Assembly: GCA_947479905.1 (NCBI GenBank)
Contig: CANKBJ010000012.1
Span: 1 to 38,949 of the forward strand
Direction: 5' to 3'
Source of the DNA: Bradyrhizobiaceae bacterium
GTDB taxonomy: Bacteria > Pseudomonadota > Alphaproteobacteria > Rhizobiales > Xanthobacteraceae
DNA: 38,949 nt
Below are positions 31,612 through 38,949 of the stretch, in pieces. Numbering within the stretch: position 1 is the stretch's first letter; every line of letters begins with the position of its first letter. The position numbers and the translations under genes were made by a program. Under the pieces are notes generated by a model. That model was not told the DNA's origin and did not search any database. It saw only the letters and a list, made by a program, of their open reading frames with translations.

Positions 31612-34218
31612 TCACGCCGCGCGACCGACGTCGGTCTGTTCCATGAGCGCCGCGATCAGTCCCTGTCGGTCGAATTTGGCGACATAGTCGTGGAAACCGG
31701 CTTGGCGGCCACGCTCGATCGACTCCGCGGAGATCTGCGACGACAGCGCGATCACCGGCAACTCGGGATAGCGCTCATCGGCGCGAACAGCCTCGGCGAA
31801 TTCGAAGCCGTCCATTTCCGGCATTTCGATATCGGTGACGGCGACATCGAAAGCGCGCCCGTCTTCCAGCAGCGCCAGCGCTTCCCGCGCCGAGCCAACG
31901 GCGGTCACGGCATAGCCGGCGGCCTGCAGCACCGGCGTCAGCATATTGCGGAAGAACGGCGAGTCGTCGATCAGCAGAACCGCGTACTGGCGCGCACCGG
32001 TGGGATTGTCTTTGCGGCGAAACCAGTCCTCGAATGCCATCGGCAGGAAGTGGCCGACATCGACGATTTCCGTCGCCTGACCTTTGATCACGGCGGAGCC
32101 GAGCACGCCGGGAACCTCGCTGGTCACCTGAATGGCGAGGCGGTCTTCGACGATGTCGATGATCTCGTCGACCACCAGAGCCATCGAACGTGCGCCGTCC
32201 GAGAACACCAGCAGCGGCTGCGCCCCTTCGCCTTTGACATTCACATTTGCGTTCATGCTGATGAGCGGCATCAGCTGGCCGCGGTACTGCACCATGTGGC
32301 GGCCATTCGACAGTTCGATCTTGCGGGCGTCGATTTCCTCCAGCCGGGTGATCAGCGACAGCGGCACCGCCTTGGGCTGGGTCGAGCCGGCGCGGAACAC
32401 CAGCAACGACGTCGCCTCCTCGCCGGTCTCCTCGACGCGATCCTGCGCCGCCTCGACGATCATCTGCGAGGTAACGGTCGAACCGATCGCCTGCGCGACA
32501 CCGTTCGGATCGATGATCATGATCACCGCGCCATCGCCGAGGATGGTGTTGCCGGAGAACATCGTGATGTGACGCAACTTGGTCGACATCGGCTTGACGA
32601 CGATTTCCTCGGTGTGAAAGACGCTGTCGACGACGATGCCGAAAGTCTGGCTGCCGACCTGAGTGACGACGATGAAGCCGCTCTCGACTTCCCGGTCGGC
32701 GTCGGCATCGGTCCCCAACAGCCTGCTCAGGCGCGCCAGCGGCAACAGCTTGTCGCGCAGCCGCAGCACCGTCGTGTCCTTGATGCGCTCGATGCGATGA
32801 TCCCCGCCCTTGCGCGCGCGCACCAGTTCGACGACCGACAACTGCGGAATGGCGAACCGCTCGCCGCTCGATTCCACGATCAAGGCGGCGACGATCGCCA
32901 GCGTCAGCGGGATCTTGATGGTGAAGCTCAGGCCGACGCCGGCGATCGACTTGACGTCGATGGCGCCGCCGATCTGATCGATATTGGTGCGCACCACGTC
33001 CATGCCGACGCCGCGGCCGGAAACATTGGTGACCGTCGTCGCAGTCGAAAAGCCGGCCGCGAAGATGAATTTGTGAATCTGCGCTTCCGGCATCTTCTCG
33101 ATATCGGCTTCGCTGACCAGCCCTTGCGCCACCGCCTTGGCCTTGATGCGCGCGGTGTCGAGGCCGCGGCCATCGTCGGCGATGCGAATGACGATGTGAC
33201 CGCCTTCGTGATAGGCCGACAGCCTGATGTGGCCCTGCTCGGGCTTGCCGGCGGTGCGGCGCTCGGCCGGCGTCTCCAGACCGTGATCGGCAGAATTGCG
33301 CAGCATATGCGTGAGCGGGTCCTTGATCAGGTCAAGCACCTGACGGTCCAGTTCGGTCTCGGCGCCCTGCAATTCCAGCTCGATCTTCTTGCCGAGTTCG
33401 TTGCACAGGTCGCGCACGATGCGCGGGAATTTCTGCCATGCGTTGCCGATCGGCTGCATGCGCGTCTTCATCACGCCTTCCTGCAACTCGGCGGTGACAT
33501 TCGACAGCCGTTGCAGCGGCGTCTTGAATTCCGAATCGTCGTGGCGGCGCACGATTTCGAGCAACTGGTTGCGGGTCAGCACCAGTTCCGACACCATGGT
33601 CATCAATTGTTCGAGCGTATCGACGGTCACCCGGATCGACTGGCTGCCGGATTTGGCGACGTCGTCTTCCTTCACGGCTTCCTCGACCGGCTTGGCCTTG
33701 CCGGTCTTCTCCGCTTTGGCGCCCTTGAGCGCCGGCGGATCGACCGGCGTGTCGCGGAACGCGCGCTCGAGTTCATCGAGCGAGACTTCACCGGGCCGCA
33801 ACACGCGCGCCGGCTCGACGGCCTGCTTCTGGGCGGCGGCCAAAGTGCGTTCGGCGATGCGTTCCAGATCGGCGATCAGGTCGGCATCGGCGCCGTCCGG
33901 CTCGCGCTGGTCGCGCTCGAGCGATTCGAGAATTTCCTTGATGCGGTCGATGGTGGCGAGAATGACCGTCACGGCGTCGTTGGTGGCCGGCAGTCCGTCG
34001 CGGAATTTCCCCATCACCGTTTCGGCGGCGTGCGCCAGGGCTTCCAGGCGAGGCAGGCCGCGAAATCCGCAGGTGCCCTTGATGGTGTGTACGAGGCGGA
34101 AAATATTATCGAGGATCTTGGCGTTATTGGGATCTTGCTCGAAGCGAACGAGCTCGACGTCGACGACGTCGAGACTCTCGTTGGTCTCGGTCACGAATTC
34201 CCGGAGCAGGTCGTCCAT
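31612..34218 (-). CDS. cheA: Hybrid chemotaxis histidine kinase CheA with two CheW-like parts and a receiver
   Basis: An 868-residue chemotaxis kinase. HPt domain with His44 in HTIKGTCGF (1-110), an Ala/Lys-rich linker, dimerisation (about 195-260), ATPase with N-box HMLRNSADHG and G-box SGRGVGMD (about 265-440), and a CheW-like domain (about 445-580). A second CheW-like segment (about 600-735) is followed by a C-terminal receiver with phosphoacceptor Asp796 in VTDIEMPEMDG. This is longer than E. coli CheA (654 residues). The receiver could store or drain phosphate within the kinase. The leader upstream (34219-34302) can fold into a three-way junction. chpT lies upstream on the same strand. 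Confidence 0.96.
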   Translation of the reverse strand: MDDLLREFVTETNESLDVVDVELVRFEQDPNNAKILDNIFRLVHTIKGTCGFRGLPRLEALAHAAETVMGKFRDGLPATNDAVTVILATIDRIKEILESLERDQREPDGADADLIADLERIAERTLAAAQKQAVEPARVLRPGEVSLDELERAFRDTPVDPPALKGAKAEKTGKAKPVEEAVKEDDVAKSGSQSIRVTVDTLEQLMTMVSELVLTRNQLLEIVRRHDDSEFKTPLQRLSNVTAELQEGVMKTRMQPIGNAWQKFPRIVRDLCNELGKKIELELQGAETELDRQVLDLIKDPLTHMLRNSADHGLETPAERRTAGKPEQGHIRLSAYHEGGHIVIRIADDGRGLDTARIKAKAVAQGLVSEADIEKMPEAQIHKFIFAAGFSTATTVTNVSGRGVGMDVVRTNIDQIGGAIDVKSIAGVGLSFTIKIPLTLAIVAALIVESSGERFAIPQLSVVELVRARKGGDHRIERIKDTTVLRLRDKLLPLARLSRLLGTDADADREVESGFIVVTQVGSQTFGIVVDSVFHTEEIVVKPMSTKLRHITMFSGNTILGDGAVIMIIDPNGVAQAIGSTVTSQMIVEAAQDRVEETGEEATSLLVFRAGSTQPKAVPLSLITRLEEIDARKIELSNGRHMVQYRGQLMPLISMNANVNVKGEGAQPLLVFSDGARSMALVVDEIIDIVEDRLAIQVTSEVPGVLGSAVIKGQATEIVDVGHFLPMAFEDWFRRKDNPTGARQYAVLLIDDSPFFRNMLTPVLQAAGYAVTAVGSAREALALLEDGRAFDVAVTDIEMPEMDGFEFAEAVRADERYPELPVIALSSQISAESIERGRQAGFHDYVAKFDRQGLIAALMEQTDVGRAA

Positions 34219-34223
34219 GGATC

Positions 34224-34302
34224 AAACGCCTTCATCGACGGGCGACAGCGCCCGTCCGCCGCTCTCCGTCGAGAGCGCCGCCAGTCTGTCGATGAAGCGT
34301 TT
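34224..34302 (-). promoter_or_regulatory. Three-way-junction leader that can mask the cheA ribosome binding site
   Basis: Read on the minus strand, AAACGC-TTCATCGAC (34302-34288) pairs with GTCGATGAAGGCGTTT (34239-34224) over 15 bp with one bulged G. Inside are CGCTCTC-GACG-GAGAGCG (34277-34260) and ACGGGCG-CTGT-CGCCCGT (34255-34238; its last bases compete with the outer stem). The 3' arm of the outer stem holds GAAGG, the likely ribosome binding site, ten bases before the cheA ATG. Closing the stem would hide it. Control by temperature or ligand is a hypothesis. Confidence 0.55.
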
Positions 34303-34379
34303 AATTTTGGTTGCGGAAATCTAAATGTTTGTCGGGCATTCAGGTTTCGTTAACCACCCATGCCCCGCATAAAACAGGT

Positions 34380-35015
34380 TTATTGGGCGATCACCACCAC
34401 GGCGTCGCCTTCCATCGCGATCGACGCTTTGAGCCCGCAGGCCTGCGCCAATAGATGAGCGTAAAATGGCTGAATCCGGTGGGCGTCGAGGCCGTCCGGG
34501 CCACCCTCGCCGGCCAGGAGCGGCGGCACGGTGGCCAGAATCTTGGCATTGGCGCCGGCGGCCGTGACCTTGATGCCCATCGTGTCGCCCTCGCCGATCG
34601 GATCTACGGTGAGCTGGCCACCGCGCGGGATCGTCTGGCCGGCGATCAGCAGCATATTGAGCAGCAGCTTGACCCGGTTCTTGGCCAGCAGGATGCGCGG
34701 CAGGTTCCAGGCGAGTTTCGTTTTTTCATCCTCGAGAAAGCCGCGCGAAATCTTTTCGGCGTCGCCGGTGTCGATCTGCGAACCGGCGGAGCCTGCCGCG
34801 CCGAAGGCGATGCGGCAGAACTGCAGCTTGGCGGAAGCGGTGTTGGCGCTCTTCTTGATCAGTTCGAGCGCGAAGGCCTGCGTTTCCGCGTCCTTGTCCT
34901 CGGCCAGCACTTCCAGCCCGTTGACGATGGCGCCGACCGGGCTGATCAGGTCGTGACAGACCCGCGAGCACAAAAGGGCGGCGAGATCGAGCGCTTCAAG
35001 GGGGGTTCCGGACAT
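34380..35015 (-). CDS. chpT: Histidine phosphotransferase ChpT
   Basis: A 211-residue dimeric phosphotransferase that passes phosphate from the CckA receiver to CtrA (and CpdR). His21 in CSRVCHDLISPVGAI is the phosphorylated residue, followed by the helical hairpin and a degenerate ATPase-like domain that no longer binds ATP. ASAKLQFCRIAFGA (residues 55-68) is wording shared with Caulobacter ChpT. The start at 35015 has GGAGA seven bases upstream. It is transcribed toward cheA, 161 bases away, so it may share the operon. ctrA lies at 21962 in this window. Diverges from cysQ. Confidence 0.9.
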   Translation of the reverse strand: MSGTPLEALDLAALLCSRVCHDLISPVGAIVNGLEVLAEDKDAETQAFALELIKKSANTASAKLQFCRIAFGAAGSAGSQIDTGDAEKISRGFLEDEKTKLAWNLPRILLAKNRVKLLLNMLLIAGQTIPRGGQLTVDPIGEGDTMGIKVTAAGANAKILATVPPLLAGEGGPDGLDAHRIQPFYAHLLAQACGLKASIAMEGDAVVVIAQ

Positions 35016-35182
35016 GGACTGTCTCCGCTGACGTGCAAGGGACTGAAAAGCGGCCAAAAAAAGCTATCAACTGACGGGCGAATCGCTTGTCGTATCGGCC
35101 TGTCGCGCGTGATACACCGCGCGTCCGCGACCGCCAAGGTTGGAAATCTGGATTGAGACTTCGGCAAAGGGCGACAAGGCAC

Positions 35183-36034
<852 letters not shown>

Positions 36035-36036
36035 CG

Positions 36037-36573
36037 TCACTGCCCGATGGTGCGGGCGACCTCGGGCCATTTGCGCGTCGCGCTTTCGACGATGCGCGGC
36101 GTATCGTTGAGAAAGGCCTCCCGCGCCTGGGCACTATAGAAGAGATAAAGCCGCTCGCCGGCGACCGCCCAGATTTCCGGATGACCCGGCACCGAGGTCT
36201 CCCGTTCGATCGCCACCGGGTCATAACCGCCGAATTGCGGCGTATAGACCTCCGGATGGTCGACAAAGGCCGACCGGTTGCCCTCGTTGAAAAAGCGCCA
36301 AACCGCGCCATTCTGGGTCAATTCGAGGTCCGGACGGCCCTGGATTGCCCTGTTTTCGCTGAAATAGGCCACCGGATCGAAACCGCTGATGGCCAGTCCG
36401 CTGGCCGGATTGACCACCAGCCGATCGGCAGGCGAGGCCTTCGGCGCCTGGGTGCCCGCCCAGAGCGCGAGAATTATGGCCGCGATCAGGGCCATGGTCG
36501 ATAACGGCAACCGGGGGCGTGCCGGAGGCGGCTTCCGTTGCAGGCGTCGTCTGGTCATAGTTCGTGGTGGCAT
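36037..36573 (-). CDS. Membrane-anchored YHS-domain protein
   Basis: A 178-residue protein with a basic N terminus (MPPRTMTRRRLQ), one transmembrane helix at about residues 26-42, and a YHS domain after it. GFDPVAYF, the WRFFNEGNR segment, and the PQFGGYDPVA turn are the YHS signature, a small fold often found around metal or redox proteins. The domain would face the periplasm. An earlier ATG at 36609 is possible but has no better signals. Converges with cysQ. Function unknown beyond the domain. Confidence 0.82.
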   Translation of the reverse strand: MPPRTMTRRRLQRKPPPARPRLPLSTMALIAAIILALWAGTQAPKASPADRLVVNPASGLAISGFDPVAYFSENRAIQGRPDLELTQNGAVWRFFNEGNRSAFVDHPEVYTPQFGGYDPVAIERETSVPGHPEIWAVAGERLYLFYSAQAREAFLNDTPRIVESATRKWPEVARTIGQ

Positions 36574-36677
36574 AAGGTCCGATTCGCACCGATTGAGGGC
36601 TGCCGCCACATTACGGTCGTCGCGGTGAGCATAGAGTTAAGCCGGGAACGGGGTTTCGACTTTCAATGGAGCATTCG

Positions 36678-37331
36678 ATGCGCGCACCCTTGCGCTTTGC
36701 GGCCAATATTCTGGCGACTTTGAGCCTTTGCCTGCTCACTTTCGGCGCGGACATCGCGGCGGCGCAAAGCCCGCCGCCCGGCTCGACGCCGAGCCCGCAA
36801 GCGCCGCAGGCACAACAAGCGCCGCAGCAAATCCAGCCGTCGCGGCCCGGGACCTTCAGCGCCGATGAGATCGTCGGCCAGGGCCACAAATTCTTCGGCT
36901 CAGTCTCGCGCGGCCTCGCCCAGGTTATCGAAAAGGCATTCAGCCAATGGGGACAGCCGAACGGCTACGTCCTCGGCCAGGAAGGCTCCGGCGCGTTCAT
37001 TATCGGCCTGCGCTACGGCGACGGCACGCTCTACACCAAGAATGCCGGCGACCGCCGCGTGTTCTGGGAAGGTCCGTCGATCGGTTTCGACACCGGCGGC
37101 GAAGGCGCCCGCACCATGATGCTGGTCTATAACCTGCCGTCCACCGACGCGATCTACCAGCGCTTCGCCGGCATCGACGGTTCCGCCTATTTCATCGGCG
37201 GCTTCGGCATGACCGCGCTGACGGCGGACAATGTCCTGCTGGTGCCGATCCGCTCCGGCGTGGGCCTGCGCCTCGGCGCCAATATCGGCTATCTCAAGTT
37301 CACGCCGAAGGCGACCTGGAACCCTTTCTAA
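36678..37331 (+). CDS. eipA: Envelope protein of the DUF1134/EipA family
   Basis: A 217-residue periplasmic protein. The signal peptide spans about residues 1-29, then a Pro/Gln-rich disordered linker (30-58), then the conserved DUF1134 domain with FSADEIVGQGHKFFG, GYVLGQEGSGAFIIGLRYG, GPSIGFDTGG and the terminal KFTPKATWNPF. In Brucella this protein (EipA) supports envelope integrity and virulence and is under CtrA control (known for the family). GGAG six bases before the ATG at 36678 favours it over the ATG at 36666. Confidence 0.9.
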   Translation: MRAPLRFAANILATLSLCLLTFGADIAAAQSPPPGSTPSPQAPQAQQAPQQIQPSRPGTFSADEIVGQGHKFFGSVSRGLAQVIEKAFSQWGQPNGYVLGQEGSGAFIIGLRYGDGTLYTKNAGDRRVFWEGPSIGFDTGGEGARTMMLVYNLPSTDAIYQRFAGIDGSAYFIGGFGMTALTADNVLLVPIRSGVGLRLGANIGYLKFTPKATWNPF

Positions 37332-37507
37332 CAGGGAATAGCTCTTAACCCTTTTGACCTACACGCTTGCGCGTCGCTCGCGGTTAACACGCCGGCGACG
37401 CGCAGGCGGGTTTAGGTTAATCTTTGGATGCGCTGGCAGCGCCTGGCCGGTCGTGTCATGGTTTCCGCGGGGAGTGTCGCGGTGAGTGTTACTGGAGGCG
37501 TCGTTCC

Positions 37508-38794
37508 ATGATTGAACCGATCATGTATTTCGGGATCGGATTTCTCGTCGCAGCCCTTGTCGGGCTCGTCATCGTTCCCCTCGTTCATGGCCGCGCCGTG
37601 CGCCTGACCATGCGCCGCTTAGAGGCGGCGACGCCCTTGTCGATGGCCGAAATTCAGGCCGACAAGGATCAACTGCGCGCCGAATTCGCGATGTCGACGC
37701 GGCGCCTCGAAGTCAGCGTCGAGAACCTGCGCACCAAGAGCACCAGCCAGCTCGCCGAACTCGGCAAGAAGGGCGACGCCATCAACCGGCTCAAGCTCGA
37801 ACTCGGCGAAAAGACCGCCACCATTTACGCGCTGGAAGCGCGCGACAAGGCGTTGCGCGACCAGTTACGCACGACGGAAGAAGAATTCTCGGTCAAGACC
37901 AGCGCCATGCTCGACGCCCAGCGCGCGTTGTATGACAAGGAATCCGAACTCGGCCGCATGATGGGCGCGCTCGACGAGCGCTCCGGCATCGCCGAATCGC
38001 AGAAGGTCGAAATCGTCGCGCTCAAGACCCAGGTCGATGCGCTGAAGGACCGGCTGACCGTCGCCAACAGCGACCTCAAGACGGTGGAAGACCGCCGCGA
38101 CGCCGAGCGCGTCGAACTCAAGGCCGCGACCCATGAATTGCAGGAAGAGCGCGGCAAGGTCGAGAATCTCGGCCGCCGCGTGTCCGAACTCGAACAGGCG
38201 CTGGTGGCGCAGACCACCGAAGCCGAGCTTCTCGGCCGCCGCGCGCAGGATCTGGAAAATCGCCTCGGCGAACAGTCGCGCGCGCTTGGCGAAAGCGAAA
38301 CCGACCTCAAGCATATCCGCGTCGAACTGGAAGCGGCGCGCAAGACCGAAGCCGATCTGCGCGCGGCGATTACCGAGCTGGACGATCGCGCCAATTCCGC
38401 GACCAAGCAGTTGCGCACCGAGAATGCCCAGCTCAAGGCCGAACTCGACCAGGCCCGCGACGAGCGTGACCGCTCGTCCCGCGACCTCGGCACGATGAAG
38501 CGCGAAGCGGAAGAAAGCTGGGCGTCCGAGCGCGTCGAGAACGCCTTGCTGCGCGAACGCATCAATGACGTCGCCGCCGAAGTCGCCCGCCTCGCCTCCG
38601 CGCTCGAAGGCCCCAATTCGCCGATCGACGCCATTCTGGCGGCGGAGACGGCGCGCGATCGCACCGGCCTTACCGTGGTCGGCGGCAACCCCGATGTCGG
38701 CGCTCCCGGCGGCAATCTCGCCGACCGCATCCGCGCGCTGCAAACCCATGCCTCGCGCCTGCCGAACGAGGACGAGCCCAAAGCGACGAATTGA
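37508..38794 (+). CDS. Membrane-anchored long coiled-coil protein
   Basis: A 428-residue protein with one N-terminal transmembrane helix (residues 5-27) and then an almost unbroken coiled coil from about residue 45 to 375 rich in Glu, Lys, Arg, Leu and Ala. A short Gly/Asp/Pro tail follows. Such proteins act as spacers or scaffolds at the inner membrane. GGAGG nine bases before the ATG fixes the start; the frame is open back to 37424. No enzymatic motif. Comparable proteins are common in the Hyphomicrobiales (recollection, not searched). A hairpin and the tRNA promoter follow. Confidence 0.8.
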   Translation: MIEPIMYFGIGFLVAALVGLVIVPLVHGRAVRLTMRRLEAATPLSMAEIQADKDQLRAEFAMSTRRLEVSVENLRTKSTSQLAELGKKGDAINRLKLELGEKTATIYALEARDKALRDQLRTTEEEFSVKTSAMLDAQRALYDKESELGRMMGALDERSGIAESQKVEIVALKTQVDALKDRLTVANSDLKTVEDRRDAERVELKAATHELQEERGKVENLGRRVSELEQALVAQTTEAELLGRRAQDLENRLGEQSRALGESETDLKHIRVELEAARKTEADLRAAITELDDRANSATKQLRTENAQLKAELDQARDERDRSSRDLGTMKREAEESWASERVENALLRERINDVAAEVARLASALEGPNSPIDAILAAETARDRTGLTVVGGNPDVGAPGGNLADRIRALQTHASRLPNEDEPKATN

Positions 38795-38837
38795 CCGCTT
38801 CGGAGTGCAGAAAAAACGCCTGTTTTGAACAAATCAG

Positions 38838-38866
38838 GGGCTTCGCTTGACACCCAAGCGAGGCCC
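38838..38866. terminator. Hairpin between the coiled-coil gene and tRNA-Val
   Basis: GGGCTTCGCTTG (38838-38849) pairs with CAAGCGAGGCCC (38855-38866) with a single mismatch. It has no T tract. It overlaps the -35 element of the tRNA promoter. Confidence 0.45.
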
Positions 38867-38876
38867 TCCTTATATC
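38847..38876 (+). promoter_or_regulatory. tRNA-Val promoter
   Basis: TTGACA (38847-38852), the exact consensus -35, is followed after 17 bases by TTATAT or after 18 by TATATC (to 38876). Transcription would begin about eight bases before the tRNA. Confidence 0.65.
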
Positions 38877-38890
38877 GCGCCGAAATGGCC

Positions 38891-38949
38891 GGGCGGTTAG
38901 CTCAGCGGGAGAGCACACCCTTCACACGGGTGGGGTCATAGGTTCAATC
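38891..38949 (+). tRNA. tRNA-Val (CAC), truncated by the window end
   Basis: Acceptor GGGCGGT, D arm GCTC-AGCGGGA-GAGC, anticodon arm CACCC-TTCACAC-GGGTG with anticodon CAC (Val, codon GTG), variable GGGTC, and the start of the T arm. The window ends at about tRNA position 60, so the rest of the T arm and the acceptor strand are missing. Confidence 0.92.

Noticed and set aside
31219-34353. 1044-codon frame opposite cheA and cheW
   Set aside because: Shadow of the che genes, with His/Asp/Arg-rich noise and no domain.
36666-36677. Upstream ATG of eipA
   Set aside because: The GGAG immediately before the second ATG at 36678 is a better-placed ribosome binding site; the first ATG has none at normal spacing.

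Overview
The window is about 39 kb of high-GC DNA from an alphaproteobacterium. It is most likely a Hyphomicrobiales (Rhizobiales) member near Xanthobacteraceae/Bradyrhizobiaceae. The evidence is a CtrA response regulator with CcrM-type GANTC sites upstream, the CtrA phosphorelay protein ChpT, an NdvA/ChvA-type cyclic glucan exporter, a DUF1134 (EipA) envelope protein, a DUF1236 protein, and several intergenic palindromic repeats of the kind common in these genomes. The assignment is inferred from gene content; no rRNA is present.

Layout. 1-2460: a cold-shock protein, two small unrecognised proteins, and a secreted protein with a lysozyme-like active-site signature. 2465-7216: a hexuronate locus, with a TRAP transporter (dctM, dctQ, dctP on the minus strand) facing a GntR/FCD regulator and a uronate dehydrogenase. 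A perfect 19-bp palindrome lies between the divergent units. 7507-12848: an NAD-malic enzyme with a coupled small coiled-coil protein, a TetR regulator divergent from an enoyl-CoA hydratase, an Omp25/31-like barrel and a class II aldolase. 12981-19443: two divergent SbmA/BacA-like ABC exporters, a four-cysteine secreted protein and NdvA. 19468-22663: fliJ, fliI and ctrA. 22889-26632: an unusual module of a lipoprotein and two secreted trypsin-fold proteases. 26633-27512: a long gene-poor stretch with a strong promoter and a heavily structured, probably non-coding element. 27513-28502: small membrane or secreted proteins. 28579-35015: a chemotaxis operon read right to left (chpT, cheA, cheW, cheY, cheB, cheR). 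35183-38794: cysQ, a YHS protein, eipA and a membrane-anchored coiled-coil protein. The window ends inside tRNA-Val(CAC).

How the genes fit together. The TRAP transporter, uronate dehydrogenase and FCD regulator form a self-contained uptake and oxidation unit for a sugar acid. fliI/fliJ, the che operon, chpT and ctrA all belong to the motility and cell-cycle programme; ChpT is known to phosphorylate CtrA, so donor and acceptor of that relay lie about 12 kb apart. NdvA, EipA, the Omp and the BacA-like exporters concern the envelope.

The least explained parts are the protease/lipoprotein module, the structured element at about 26763-27240, and a three-way-junction leader in front of cheA that could mask its ribosome binding site.
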